Part shown: positions 52,515 through 64,000 of the stretch, one piece after another
Position numbering within the stretch: position 1 is the first letter of the stretch
How the letters are laid out: each line of letters starts with the position of its first letter
Assembly (NCBI RefSeq): GCF_002775205.1
Contig: NC_036447.1
Span: 19,822,501-19,886,500 of the forward strand
Direction: 5' to 3'
Source of the DNA: Xiphophorus maculatus
Lineage: Eukaryota; Chordata; Actinopteri; Cyprinodontiformes; Poeciliidae
DNA: 64,000 nt
Position numbers and translations under genes: made by a program
Notes under the pieces: generated by a model
Databases searched by the model: none
Told to the model about the DNA's origin: nothing
What the model saw: only the letters and a program-made list of their open reading frames with translations

Positions 52515-53231
52515 TTGCACTGTTTCAAATTAACTCACCAAATTGGTAGAAAAGCCATTGAGAGGTTATCAATAGCCCAAGTGTGTTACACTTGATACTA
52601 CACCTATTTTTTTTATATTGCTGTTTTTAATGTCTCACTGACTATGTAACATTTTTATTGTGATAATTTTGAGTTTAAGATTTTGCATTGCTTGTCTTTT
52701 GAAGATAAATGTTTGTGTTTTTATCGTAAGTTTTGGAAGTGGAATAGAAAGCTCTCCAGTCTGTAAAATTTGCAAGATTGTTTATTCATAAACGATTGTC
52801 AAGCTTATATTTTTTTGTTTGCTTGTTTTTTTAATACATCAGAAAAAAAATTTAATTGTGAAACTATGCTTTTTTTGTTGGGTGTAAAAGTGTACACAAT
52901 TAGTACCTATTAAAATTCCTGAAACCTGAAAACATGAAGTTGTTTGGAGACAAATTATTTACAAAGAGATGCTAAACAGCTAATTTTGTGTTGGCTCCAA
53001 TATTTTTTTATAATGGAAAAACAAAAGAGGACCTACTTGAACATTTGTTATCATTATGTCATCAGAGCTTATTTATCTTAACATTTCAACTTTACCAGAG
53101 CGTTTTTGTTTCATATTAGACAGTTGGTTGTATAAAGAACCATTTTCAACCAGCCCTGGACTCTAGGGACACCCATTCTTCAAACTTGGCTGAATACAGG
53201 AAGGGCTTTAGAAGACACAACTAATGTCTTA

Positions 53232-53616
53232 TTCCTACAGAGTGAAAATAGTCTCAAAATATCTGTGCATGTGTAAAAGTATCTTTGCGTGTGTAAAAGT
53301 ATCTATGCGTGTGTAAAAATATTTGTGCGTGTGTAATACTGGATTTGTAAACCTTAAAAATAAAATAAATTTTCTCCTATGCCTACAAATGTTGAAAAAG
53401 TGCGCACAAGTCATCTGGTACACACACAAAAAATAACCAGATCTGTGCATAAATGCAGTTTTGTGTGTGTGTACCAGCTGACTTGTGCATACTTTTGTAG
53501 GCGTAGGAAAATGTTTATTCTATTTTTAATGTTTACAAATCCAGTATTACACACGCACAGATATTTTTACACATGCACAGATATTTTGAGACTATTTTTA
53601 CTCCATATATTCCTAC
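53232..53616. mobile_element. Large fold-back (inverted repeat) element
   Basis: The left arm runs from about 53232 ('attcctacagagtgaaaata', 'gtctcaaaatatctgtgcat') and the right arm ends near 53616 with the reverse complement ('atgcacagatattttgagac', 'tatttttactcc...cctac'). Arms are roughly 180 bases around a loop of about 27 bases near 53432-53459. The left arm holds extra tandem 'gtgtaaaagtatctatgcgt' units. It is probably a fold-back MITE, in the slc44a2-odad3 spacer. Confidence 0.75.
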
Positions 53617-54234
53617 TGTTGAGCATAGATTAAGGAATATTTCTGGAAGAAAATATAAAACAATACACATAGAAACAAGATGTTTTTTTATGTTTTGGTT
53701 CCACATTGTTCTTAGTGCTGTTTACAGCACAGAGGAGGCCATCATTTATCTTTTTTGGGACTGTAACATCATCATAGTCATCATCATCAACCAAAACTTA
53801 ATTTATTAAGCTCTTTAACGCCAGCCACAGCTGACACGAATTTATTTTGAAATGACACATTCTTGTTTGTTTAAAGGACATGGACCTGCCATTTTATTCT
53901 ATTTTTTTGTATGAATCCTTCAATTACAAAAGTTTTGTTGTTGTAAATTTTGTTTTAGTAATAGCTAAGTATATCCACAGTTTTACATTTTCTGAACCAA
54001 CACCCAAAATTACAGTATTTTATGCCTATATATCTTCCCATCAATCCACCTTAGATATTAATGCGAAACCCCAAAACGTTAGGCCTTGAATTTCCATAGT
54101 AACCCGCCGAAGATACATTATATTTTTGGGCCTACTGGTACTTTTGTGCTTGTTGCTAGGATTTGTTGTACATATTCTTGTTTAAATAAAGTTTGGGTGG
54201 CGGGTGGGGAAATGAACGCAGCCTTCGTTTACAC

Positions 54235-54247
54235 GTTGCTAAGCAAC
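54235..54247 (+). promoter_or_regulatory. odad3: X-box (RFX site) at the odad3 promoter
   Basis: GTTGCTAAGCAAC is an exact inverted repeat around a single central A and fits the RFX-family X-box. It lies 81 bases before the odad3 ATG, the usual place for ciliary genes. RFX and FOXJ1 factors drive motile-cilia genes in vertebrates. Confidence 0.75.
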
Positions 54248-54327
54248 AGCACAGCCCTCTGACGCCGCTTCGAGTTGAGTAAACTCCCACAGTTTTTACT
54301 AAGTCGGTCCAAAATTAGCGCTCAAAA

Positions 54328-57300
54328 ATGTTGTCTTTTGGTCCAAACGTGAGACTGTCACTGCAGGAACAGAAAGCGGAGCTTCAAGATAAAATTCAGT
54401 TGCTGGGTAGGTTTGGGGTTTTGGGGGTTTTCAGCTGTTTCCATGTTTGGTACTGCTTACTTTGCTGCTAGCTTACATTGATGTCTTACTTTTAACGGAG
54501 CTTTAGGTTAACTTGAAACGTGAATGACTACGGTGCTCACATTTCTTTGTTGCTGCAATTATTAAATGTGTCCACTAGAGAGCGAAGGGACTGCGTTTTA
54601 TGAGCGTTCTCAGTCCGTTATCAAGAAGAACCATGAGATCATCCTCCAACTGAGGCCGGCGAACCAGAAGCTGCACAAAGAACTGGCTCAGGTCATCCTT
54701 TTACTAAGATGTATCCTAGTTAGCAGTCTTAATCTAACATAAATTCAGTTGTTCTTTTCAGTGATTATGTTGTGCTACTGATAGACTATTGTTTTATTTC
54801 TTTGTGTAATTTGTGCTTAATTTCTATCTTAGTTATCCAGAAGTACCATGTCGGCCATTTGATTTCAGTTGTATTGACCAGTCAACACAGGGAGCTCAGC
54901 AAGCATCTGGAAGAAGTTGCTAAACTAAAACTGAACTTTTTGACAATGTGCAAAATGAAAATGAAGTCTGCTTATTATCCTGAACATCACATCCCTAGCA
55001 TGAAAAAGTGGCAGCCAACGACTTTAGACTGACATTGTGGTTTACCTTCCAGCAATACAACAACCCTAAGCAAATAGCCAGAGCTACATTGGATTTTTTT
55101 TTTTTTTTAGATTAACGCATATTCATGTGTCAGAACTAATAGACCTAGACAAAGTTGAAACCTGAACCCAATCTGTGAACAGACTTGAAAGTGGATGTTT
55201 GCAGACGCTCTCTGCTCCACCTGACTGAGCTCGAGCTATCTTGCAAAAGAGATGTTGAACAACTTCTACATGTCTCTAGCTGGTTCAGACATACTGTAAT
55301 GAGAGTTGCTGCAACAAACTGTATTAAGATCGTTCCACAAAGTATTTTGTACTTCTCTCATGTAAATTTGTGCAGTATGTGATTATAACTAGTTCAAGAA
55401 GTATGAATGCTTGTGCAAATGTATAAAATGCTAATAAAAAATTGAAACAAATTTCTGTGTGTTTTAAATTAGGTTGATCAACACAACTTGTCAAAACAGG
55501 TGAGAGGCAAAGTTTTTTATGTTACTAATAAATATGCTTGACAGGTGATATTTCTGGTTTCAAAAACATCTACGAGCTGTTAAGTGTTTTAAATTGTGCA
55601 TTGTATTTGCCCGTCATAAGGTGCTCTTTTTTCCCCTCAGAAAGCAGTTTCAAAACTAGAGCAAGAGCTGCTGTTCCGGAGAAGACGTCTCGATGCCCTA
55701 ACCCACACCACCCTGAGCTACCAGCAGCGCCTTGATGAGCTCAGAATAGAAGAAGAGAGAAGGAACCAGGAGCACAGCATGGCAGCTATGTCCACTGTAG
55801 CTTGGGAGTTTGAGCTAGAGGAAGACGCAAGGGTAGTTTACTCTCTAATCTCTAAAAATGTGTCAAGCTTTAAGCACTAGCGATGGTAATCGGCTTTTAA
55901 TCAACTGAACCAGCTGACATTCGTCATGTTCTTTGCAATATTCATTTTGAATACACTGACATTGCAGCTACTGTATATTAACAATATGCTCGTTAGATCT
56001 ACTGGAAGGATTGTTACTTGTTTGTGGGTATCTCCTCAGAATTTTCGTATGCTGGAGAACCGTCTGGATAAATTTCAATTCAAGTGCAAGGAGGCTGAAA
56101 AATGCAAGATGATCAACATGAAGCTCAAGACACAGATGCAGGTAGGTGGATGATGCGCCTTCTTAACAACACGCTTTCTGTTTCGCCCTATTTATGTGCA
56201 GTTGGTCATTTTTGACAGTGATCCTCATTAACTGGAAAAGATACTGTAGGGAAAAAAAGCTGCGCAACCAACCTGACACTACATGAGAAAGTAATTGCAC
56301 TCTTGGCAACAATAACATAGCAACAAAAGTACCATTCTGGAGTTCACGCTATGACCAGGGAAGTGAGGCCTGCAGTTCTTTAGATATTCTTGGTTTCTTT
56401 GTTTTCTCCTGGACACATCACCTGTAACCTCGTGGAGTAATTATGATAAGTGGGTCACTCTGGAGAAGGCGTATTATTATTTGCATTTAAAGCCATAGAA
56501 ATGTTATTTATACAACTTTGTTTCTCATTTATTCATGAATTTCTTGCAATCGGGATGTGAGGGTTTACTCATACTCCTTAAGATATTTTAACCTATTTCT
56601 TATTTCCAGCCAGGTTCTGTTTAAGTGATTTCTTGTTTCTACAAGTCAAGTATTTAATCTATTCAATATGAGTCAGGTAAACACATTCATTCGTAATTTA
56701 ATTATCGACAGGATTTAACAAAGGGCCATGTTGGTTTTAATAGCTTTTTTCCAAATTATTGAGATCATTATTTAAAGATGGCATTTTGTATTTATTCTGG
56801 TTGTTATATGGTTGACAGTAAGCTCATTCGTTCATTGTTTGGTCTGCGGTTCATATTTGTTAAGACTTTAATCATCGTAACAAAGGATGGGTTATGTGCC
56901 GCTCTGGAGAGCAAAGAGGTGCTTTAATGTAGGACTAGTTACTAAAGGTGAAAGACCACAGTAGTACAGTACTTTCTGACCCAGTTTGTTGATTATCTCT
57001 CTGAATAATAAAAATGCATAGTCACCACAGTAACACCGTGTTCTGTAAATAATACCATCTACACTCCCTGAGCTGCTTTGTCAGCACTACAATACATGAG
57101 GACCTGATACGTCCAGAGTACTGAGGCCGAATTCCTGTGCTTGAAATGAACTTTAATACATTATTTAATGTCAATAAGATGTTTCATCGTCTTTTCTAAC
57201 CACAAGTTTTTAACTTCCTGTCTGGTGTTTGGGGATGTTCCCTCAATATTTCCACATTATGTTCTTTTCTCAGGATCCCGTTTATTTTATGAAGTGCACT

Positions 57301-60300
57301 AGTCCCTCACAAAGCCAAGCATTTCTCTTTTATTTTCTCATGATGGTAAACAAGGAAGCTGGATGTTTGAAGTTTTTTCCTAAGACGCACCCAATGGAGT
57401 TCCTCTAAATTAAGCCAATCAGAAACAAAGCCAGGATCTTATGGGCTTCTGAGCTTAAGACATTAAAAAAGTTCTTTAATAACTGACTTCTAATCTGGCT
57501 TTTAGCAAACTTTAGCAGTCCTAGCTGACCCAAAACAGGCACAATACAGTCTGATTTAATATCAGACAGTGAGAAATAAATACTTTTATGTTTTTTTGTT
57601 GTTGTTTTTTTTCCAGAATGAACCATCACAGACTGGGCTTGTTTTTGTAACGAACCAAATACTTTTTAAAATCTTTATCACAGAGGATGTCGAGCTTTGA
57701 GTTTACCAAAGAGATAGTAATTTAACCTCTTCCTCAGCTGTATTAATATTTCAGTGACATTGTAACAAGCAGTTATAGAAATTCATATACCATTATGATA
57801 ACATCAGTAACTTTAATACCAAAATTATGCTCCTCACCTGTTGCTATTTAACCTCTTCTGTTGTGGGGTCATTTTAGTCAACTGTTATTTTCTTTTTGTG
57901 TGTATTTGAATTAACAAAACGTTCAAAGTCTTTGTTAATTCAAATTATCTCTTAATATTTGCAAAGTTATCTTCTATTTTCTGTAAATTATGGAATTTAA
58001 CTGATTTGCATATGTTTATTTGTACTTTTTTTTATCCATTTTGGTTTTGTAATGATTAGAGGACCTAATTGTTCAAACAAACTGAGGTACAAAATCACTA
58101 AGGTATTTTTTTTTTAGAAATCTAAGAGTGTACACATTCACATTTCACATAAAGAGTGTTATTGTTGAGGATTTAACTTGACATAATATGATTTGAGAAT
58201 GAAGTATGTGATGCTTTCTCTTTTTTTCCCCATGTATTCTTGTACTTTGTTTATCGCATGGTTTCATGTGCCTTTTCCATTTCAACCAACCAGGATGAGT
58301 TTCGGTGCTATGGAGCACAGATCGACAATTTAGAAAAAGAATTGCTGAAGTACAGACAGGAGTTTCACAACCTGGAGGCCCTAAATATGGAGGCTTACCT
58401 CTCAAAAACAACTGCTGAGGTGAACCACCGAATGTTTCTGGAAAGATATTAATATATTGTTCTCTCTTTGTCCAAAATTTGTTTTCCACCTGTTTAAGAG
58501 TGATGATTTTCTAACATTTATCAACGTCAGCAAATCCATTTTTGTCAGATCATTCATGACACATTTTTGCCATGTTGAATTATTTTATTAACTCCCTGGT
58601 CCTTCTTGCTTTTGATCCTTTTAACCGTGTGTCTTTGTCTGGCGTCCATCAGGCTGAGTTACACCAGCTGGAGGAACAGCTGTTGAAAGAACACAAGGAG
58701 AGAGAAAGTAACATAGCAAGGTTAAGGCAGAAAGTTGATCAGCGCAAGGTTCAGTCTGAAAAGCCTGACAAAAAGGTGAGATGTAAATATTCTTTACCTT
58801 GGGAGAATGGTCCTATTAAAAGTCAGACACTGATTTAGATTTAGATTTAGATGCCAATAAGCTTAGGATATAAATTTTTAAAAAGTTACTTGTCATCTAA
58901 GGACAAGTGATTTTGGTTTGTCTGCGCTAGGGCTGAAGCAATTAATCAAATGAATTGTGATGAATCAATTATTGAAATAATCGTCAACTAATTTAGTAAT
59001 CAATTAAGGGAGCATGCAGGTTCAAAAAAAGGCCATTTCCTGAAAGAACAACACCCTCAGACCTGCAATTAAACCAGAACTTTACAGAAAATATATGCAT
59101 TTAGCATTTACAATAAAAAAGCATATTCTACCCCGAACTCCTCAAGTGGCATTTTTAGCCTCACCCAATTCAAATTATGTTAAAAAAAAGTCTTATTAAC
59201 TACCTCATGATATTCTATTACTAATTGGTTAATCGACAGATTAGTATTACACTGTACTGATGTTGAGTCAAGAAGAAGAGGTTGAGCTTTTCACATGTTG
59301 TTGGAATAATTTTTTTTAACCTGCAGAAGCATCCTTTGCTACAAATAATCAAGCGTACACTAAAGGAACGCTATGTTATTGCATTTTAGGTAATAAAATG
59401 TTTATTTTCTTATTTTAAAAGACATTTAAATATTTGTCCATTTACATGTTTTAATATCTGTATTGACCCTGGTTTTCTGCAGGTACAGAGAACAGTTCTG
59501 GAGGTAGATGAGTTGGATAGCGAGGCCCAGCAAAGCACCAGGATCGTACCTGAAGAAGAGAAAGCCAACCCCATCTTTGAGGAGATCTTGAAGAACCTCA
59601 AGGAAGCCATTGGAGTCTCAGATTTGCAGGTATAAATGTTTAAAACAAAACAAACAAACAAAAGAACACTGTAAACTTGACAAAAAAAACAAACAGATTC
59701 ATGCATGCTATTCTGTTAATCTTCCATGTCACCCACACAGGACGTTGTGGAGCATTTTACCTTAGAGAAGGAGAATTGTGAACATTTAGAGAATCTAAAG
59801 AAACAGAATGATGAGGCTCTGGAGAAGCTGAAGGAGGAGAAGGAGCTGCTTAGCAAACAGTTTGATCAAATGAAATACTCTGGGGAGGCCAAGCTGTCCA
59901 GGTGCAACCGATTCACCAGAGATCACTCACCTTGTTTATGTTTCTCCTCATTTGAACGACCTGTGCTGAGGGATTTTAAGTGATTCTTTCTTTTTTGTTA
60001 TTAGTGAGATGCTGAAGTTGGAGGAGTGTGAGCAGCAGCTGCAGATCCAGCTACAGAGACGTGATGCAGACGCAGAGCGCCTGGCCGACAATGTGAAGGC
60101 CCTCGGCACCATCAGAGCCGGAGTTGAGCACCTGGCAGGGAAACTGCAGGACACCTCTCTTGTAAATCACAGATGCCACTCAAGTTTTACGTCAACCTTT
60201 CGGCTAACGGTGCAGTTCATTTTTGTTCTGATTTTGTGCCTCTTCCAGATGGAGGACAAACCTTTCAAATCCTCCCCAACTTCAGATGAGTTTGTGCTGG

Positions 60301-62280
60301 AGCTTTTGAACCAGTGTGACGCGAAACTGCAGATCTTACTAAAGGAGCTTGAAGGGATGGACATGGCCTCTGTCATGAAGGAGATAGAAGAAGATGAGGT
60401 AAGTGTACGACTACGTCACAGAAATATTTGGCACTTGGGAAACTACTTTCCCCTGTACGAAAATAAACCTGCGTGGCAGCTCTCCAGACTTTTTAAGACA
60501 AATCTGTCTGGGAGGAAAATCAGATAAAGTGATGACAAAATTTGATTAGAGCTGCTGATGATGATGCACCGTTGAATCACTCAGGTCTGACTGGTTAGTT
60601 TGCCTAAACTTCCAATTCAGGGACCAAGTTTAGTGCCAAGATTCATAAAACTAGCAGGTTTTTAGTTATTAACGCTAACACCGTCACAAGGAAAGTTCCA
60701 CATGCGGCTTTTTTCTGAGGTATTCCTAAGTATCTGTGCCTAAGTTACAAGCTTGTGGTTCCAGAACAGTTTTGTTTTATTCGGTTATAATCAACAATAT
60801 AGCCACAACAACACTGACACTGGTCCAATAAGTAAATCTGGGTTGATTTACTTAACAACACATGCTTATTTCCGTTTTGTCACCATTTGTGTTTCAGGAA
60901 GGGCATGGGATGAGGTTGGCCATGTTTATTTGCCCTGTCATGTGACAGTGATTGTGATGCAGCACAGGATTATGGTGTCTGAGTCGCTTTTACATGGTGT
61001 CAGAAATGTAGGGAAATATATACGATATATATGATATAGGTAGTAATAATATCGGCTATTGGATTTAGCTCAAATCTAATATGGGGTCGATTCATATAAT
61101 TTCTCAGGTCATAAGATAGAAAGCTCACTGTATCATTTTTGGGGCCTTCTTTTATAAGTCTGAAAAGATCGAAACTCAGTAAAACATCTAATAATATCTA
61201 TATAATAAAAAAAACTATTGTAAAATGTATAAATTAGAGCAGTGGTTGACACAATACTGGAAATATTGGTCTATTTTTTGGAAATGGACATTCAGGAAAC
61301 TCAATATTAACTACGGCTGTATTAATTGTAGCATTATTCTCTGTGTTAATTGAGGCATCATTGCAATATTAACAGCATTTTTTTCAACCAACCAGACAGT
61401 ATATTGTATTTTTTTACAGTGATTGTGCAGTTGGTGGTCTGATCACTGGCTCTTTGCTTTCCAATTCTCTGTAGATAAAGAATAGATGAGTGGAGTATAA
61501 AAGCAGTGAGAGCTGTTTGATATTACTCTCTCATTGTCCTGAAAAGGACTATTGGTTAGAACAGATATCCGTCAGAGAGCATCTTCTACTTTCTACTTGC
61601 CTAGCCCTCTGCTGCACTCTGTCCTCTCTTTATACCTGCACTGTAACTGTACACTAGTCACCTGTAAAACAACCTGACTAGTGGTCTTCTTTCTGGGTAA
61701 CTTGTTGTCAGCACTGATATAACCTTCATTCTTATGTTGTCATTTGTAAGGCATGTTGGATAAAAACATCTCCCAGTCATTAGAGTAAATGAAATCCGAA
61801 AATTCTCAAAACATGTATGCTACTGAATACCAGTTTTCTGTAATGAATAAAGTCTGTTTAGTCTTAAAAAGACTGCTTTTACAGAGAAAAAGCTAAAAAC
61901 AAATTCAAAACACTTATTTTTTTCTACTTCAACATTATTTGCTTGTATTTTTTTTTCTACTGAGCAGTTCTACACCACAATTGAAGGGAGGCTTCCCAAG
62001 ACCAACACAAAAGTGAAAGTGCCATACAAACCAATAAAGGACATGGGCAAAGAAGGTGGGTTGTAACAATCCACACAGTCACACATACACACACACACAC
62101 ACACACCCACACACACACACACACACACACACCATGTAAATGTGTCTTTGTGTCCATGCTTGTGTCACAGAGGGTGAACTCAAAGATGATGAGTTTGACA
62201 TCATAACACGAGATGCCCTGAAGCGTCAGTCTCAGCTCATCATTGAATCCAACTTGAGCAAAAAGCCTTGGAAAAAATAA
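54328..62280 (+). CDS. odad3: Outer dynein arm docking complex subunit 3 (CCDC151)
   Basis: ODAD3 is a coiled-coil protein that docks outer dynein arms onto ciliary doublet microtubules; its loss causes primary ciliary dyskinesia and laterality defects. Exons 54328-54406, 54579-54691, 55641-55832, 56040-56141, 58294-58419, 58653-58775, 59483-59629, 59741-59901, 60005-60161, 60249-60398, 61968-62055 and 62171-62280 (TAA) join in frame to 515 residues (human 595). Matches to the family include KIQLLE(S)EGTAFYERSQ with IKKNHEII, LENRLDKFQFKCKEAE, QFDQMKYSGEAKL, EHLAGKL and the C-terminal IEGRLPKTNTKVKVPYKP with DDEFDIITRDALKRQSQLI. Nearly all of it is heptad-rich, high in Glu, Lys, Leu and Gln. 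A segment of about 30 residues in human between the second and third exons here is missing; a 27-base candidate exon at 55473-55499 would fill part of it. Confidence 0.9.
54990..55440 (+). mobile_element. Tc1-like transposon fragment in an odad3 intron
   Basis: The text 'ttaccttccagcaatacaac' then 'aaccctaagcaaatagccag' is a decayed form of the Tc1 segment encoding F-Q-Q-D-N-D-P-K-H-T-A-R-A-T. It is followed by 'gactgagctcgagctatctt' and an end block 'agtatgaatgcttgtgcaaa'. It is heavily degraded and non-functional. Confidence 0.65.
55473..55499 (+). CDS. odad3: Candidate 27-base microexon of odad3
   Basis: Bounded by TTAAATTAG and CAG|GTGAGA, this phase-0 piece reads VDQHNLSKQ and would fit between the exons ending at 54691 and starting at 55641 without changing frame, giving 524 residues in all. 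It lies just after a transposon fragment, so chance is possible. Only transcript data can confirm it. Confidence 0.35.
56142..58293. other. odad3: odad3 intron, no further features recognised
   Basis: A 2.15 kb intron with AT-rich sequence. No exon, clear transposon ends or long inverted repeats were noticed. Confidence 0.5.
58925..59440. repeat. Dispersed repeat, copy B
   Basis: Starts 'gctagggctgaagcaattaa' and shares ordered blocks with copy A at 1757-2285, including 'gagcttttcacatgttg' and 'ggtaataaaatgttt' then 'cttattttaaaa'. It lies in the odad3 intron before exon 59483. It is a non-coding, AT-rich old MITE-type family. Confidence 0.55.
60399..61967. other. odad3: odad3 intron, no further features recognised
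   Basis: A 1.57 kb intron. The frame of the preceding exon stays open into it for about 40 codons, but the GTAAGT donor at 60399 is strong and the next exon joins in phase, so the extension is read-through only. Confidence 0.5.
62079..62133. repeat. CA microsatellite
   Basis: (CA)n in the short last intron of odad3 (62056-62170), filling about half of that intron. Confidence 0.85.
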
Positions 62281-62368
62281 GTCCTGATCTAAAGCAACAA
62301 GAGTAACACAAAGTGTTGCACGACTGTGAAGTAGAAGGAAAATGACATGTGGTGGGGTTGTTTTTCCT

Positions 62369-62374
62369 AATAAA
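62369..62374 (+). terminator. odad3: odad3 polyadenylation signal
   Basis: AATAAA lies 89 bases after the odad3 stop, with a GT-containing stretch downstream. Confidence 0.75.
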
Positions 62375-63049
62375 AATGTGAGAAATGGCATACTCAGAGG
62401 AATATTCTCTGGTCAGATAAGAATGCATGCATAATTATTTTATGTAACGGAAAACTAGCACTGTACTTCACCCTTAACACACAATCCTCACACAATGTGA
62501 AATGCATTGACATGAGGGTCTTAATCATCATATTCAGCAGGGGCAGAGAAGCTTGTAATGTAGCTATACATGGCAATCCTCCGTAAAAGTGTTGCTTTTA
62601 TTCATTCATGACAAATTCTTGAATCTCCCATGGCAACCATTTTGTTTGGAAAAACGTGTGGTTTCACAAAGCCCCGCCTTTTCCTTGAAGCTCCTCCCCA
62701 GAAACACAGTTTCCATCTGAGTTTTCGCCTCAAAAAGCACGACTCCCCCACAACTAACCCAGTCAGCAATTTGAAAACACCTGGTGGAACTGCGATTCTG
62801 CTTAGTTAGGAACTACTTCTAAGTGAAGCATTGGGAAAAATGGTAAAGACTTAATGGAGAAGGCGATGAAGGTGGCGTGATGGAAAGAGCAAGAGCTTGT
62901 TAAAGAGACAGTGACACAATTTCAAGATGTTAAATTGCAAAGTCAAATTTCTTTTAAGTCTTGTTTGATTTACAACTGAAGGTAGCATAGTTATTTGATT
63001 ACGATGTGCATGGAAAATATATAATACTGTCCCTTTAACAAACAACCAA

Positions 63050-63490
63050 AGGTGCAATAAAATCCTTTATATCCATTGTAAATCTGTTGCAAGACTTGAC
63101 AAGCACTGTTCACAAACTCTCCACATCTAATCTGTCTGAGCCTGAGCTATTTCACAAAGAAAAATAGACAGAAATTCAGTCGCAATGCCAACAATGCGAC
63201 TGAATTTCTGTCTATTTGTCTTTTGGGTTAAAGACATAACTCAAATGATTTGTGGCTATATTTGCAGCAAAGGTGGCTGTACAAAGTATTGACTTGGAGT
63301 TGCTGAATACAAATGCATGCCACATTTTTAAAATTTTTGTAATGGTAAAGAAAATTCCAGCTATGTACTAATTTGTGTAGGTCTATCACATTAAATCCCA
63401 GTAAATTGCTTTGGAGTTTGTGGTTGTAATATAAAAACAAAGAAAAAATTTCAGGAGTTAAAATGTTTTTGTGACAATTCATTGTGTTAA
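63050..63490 (+). mobile_element. Tc1-like transposon 3' fragment
   Basis: Blocks 'ctgtctgagcctgagctatt', 'gcagcaaaggtggctgtaca' then 'aagtattgact', 'gctgaatacaaatgcatgcc' and 'gtaggtctatcacattaaat' occur in the order expected for the 3' end of the same Tc1 family seen elsewhere in this window. The transposase frame is broken, and a perfect inverted repeat (63162-63217) sits inside. Confidence 0.7.
63162..63217. repeat. Perfect 23-bp inverted repeat with 10-base loop
   Basis: The left arm 63162-63184 (starts AAATAGACAGAAATTC) and right arm 63195-63217 (ends GAATTTCTGTCTATTT) are exact reverse complements around ATGCCAACAA. It lies inside a Tc1-like fragment where one strand of this text is expected and the mirrored copy is not. 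Confidence 0.85.
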
Positions 63491-64000
63491 ACATGACTCA
63501 GTTGCTATAAATACTAAAAAATCTAATAAAAATGATTAATGTCTCATTGTACATGTTGCATCGTCACTGAACATCATTGGTTGTTAGATGATCCTCGTTA
63601 AATGATCCATGTGTGTGTGTGTTCTCGTGTCAGCTTTGTTTTGACAACAGCCGTGTGCTGCTGAGGGTGTTGCACCAACACAGATATTTCCACCTATCAC
63701 CAGGCAACATTTCAGCCGTTGCCTCCTGGGAGTCAACGACAGAAGGTTGCTCCGACTTATGAATCCTTTCACGGTGAATGGAGTCAAGTTTCGGGGAAGT
63801 TTTTGTCCTTTTTTTTTTTTCTTTGTTTCTAGTGACTGAAACCAGTTCACTGTAAATACCCCAGGTTTCAAATTGCAGATATTACGCTGCAGAGCCATGA
63901 AAACCTACACCTATGACATATTCAGACTCTGTTCTTCGTTGGGATGAATCAGAACCTGCTGGTATGTGGTGCATGGTTACATGCAACACGTTAAGTACGT

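Larger units (their letters stand above)
62400..64000. other. Intergenic stretch right of odad3
   Basis: No gene is recognised to the end of the window. It contains a Tc1-like fragment (about 63050-63490) with a perfect hairpin inside it. A possible exon of a further gene near 63600-63900 was considered and not supported. Confidence 0.45.

Noticed and set aside
60399..60527. Continuation of odad3 coding past 60398
   Set aside because: A strong GTAAGT donor and an in-phase next exon at 61968 matching the conserved C-terminus show this is intron.
63584..63898. Open - strand frame of 104 codons near the right end
   Set aside because: Contains a TG repeat and a T-run, no domain, and no supporting splice sites.

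Overview
The window looks like nuclear genomic DNA from a ray-finned (teleost) fish. The genes have many short GT-AG exons, vertebrate-type protein families and AATAAA signals. The intergenic DNA carries decayed Tc1/mariner-type copies, fold-back elements and CA/TA microsatellites of the kind common in percomorph fishes. There are no operons, tRNAs, rRNAs or CRISPR arrays. All gene names rest on recognising protein families by eye; no database search was run.

Layout, left to right: (1) the 3' two-thirds of ilf3 (NF90/NF110-type double-stranded-RNA-binding protein), + strand, 2780-9462, with its first exons not identified and probably left of the window; (2) acp5 (tartrate-resistant purple acid phosphatase), + strand, 11805-13692, with candidate promoter motifs at 10390-11640; (3) a gene-poor stretch, 13.7-19.1 kb; (4) an unrecognised two-exon gene for a small single-pass membrane protein, - strand, 19137-20304; (5) syce2 (synaptonemal complex central element), + strand, 22705-23722, with a Myb-type palindrome and an X-box-like site near its probable first exon; (6) a broken gcdh (glutaryl-CoA dehydrogenase) copy, - strand, 24411-27081; (7) slc44a2 (choline transporter-like 2), + strand, 29803-52178, with two alternative first exons and two alternative last exons; (8) odad3/ccdc151 (outer dynein arm docking complex), + strand, 54328-62280, with a perfect X-box palindrome 81 bases before its ATG.

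In humans the counterparts ILF3, SLC44A2, ACP5, CCDC151/ODAD3, GCDH and SYCE2 all map to 19p13.2 but in several separate spots, so this window is a compacted, shuffled form of that conserved block. The genes do not form one pathway. They cover RNA binding, bone/macrophage phosphatase, meiosis, choline transport and ciliary dynein docking. Two of them (syce2, odad3) have promoter motifs fitting germline or ciliary control.

The most notable points are the decayed gcdh locus, the duplicated terminal exon of slc44a2 that gives one isoform a long Glu/Lys-rich tail, the unassigned membrane-protein gene, and several near-perfect inverted repeats.
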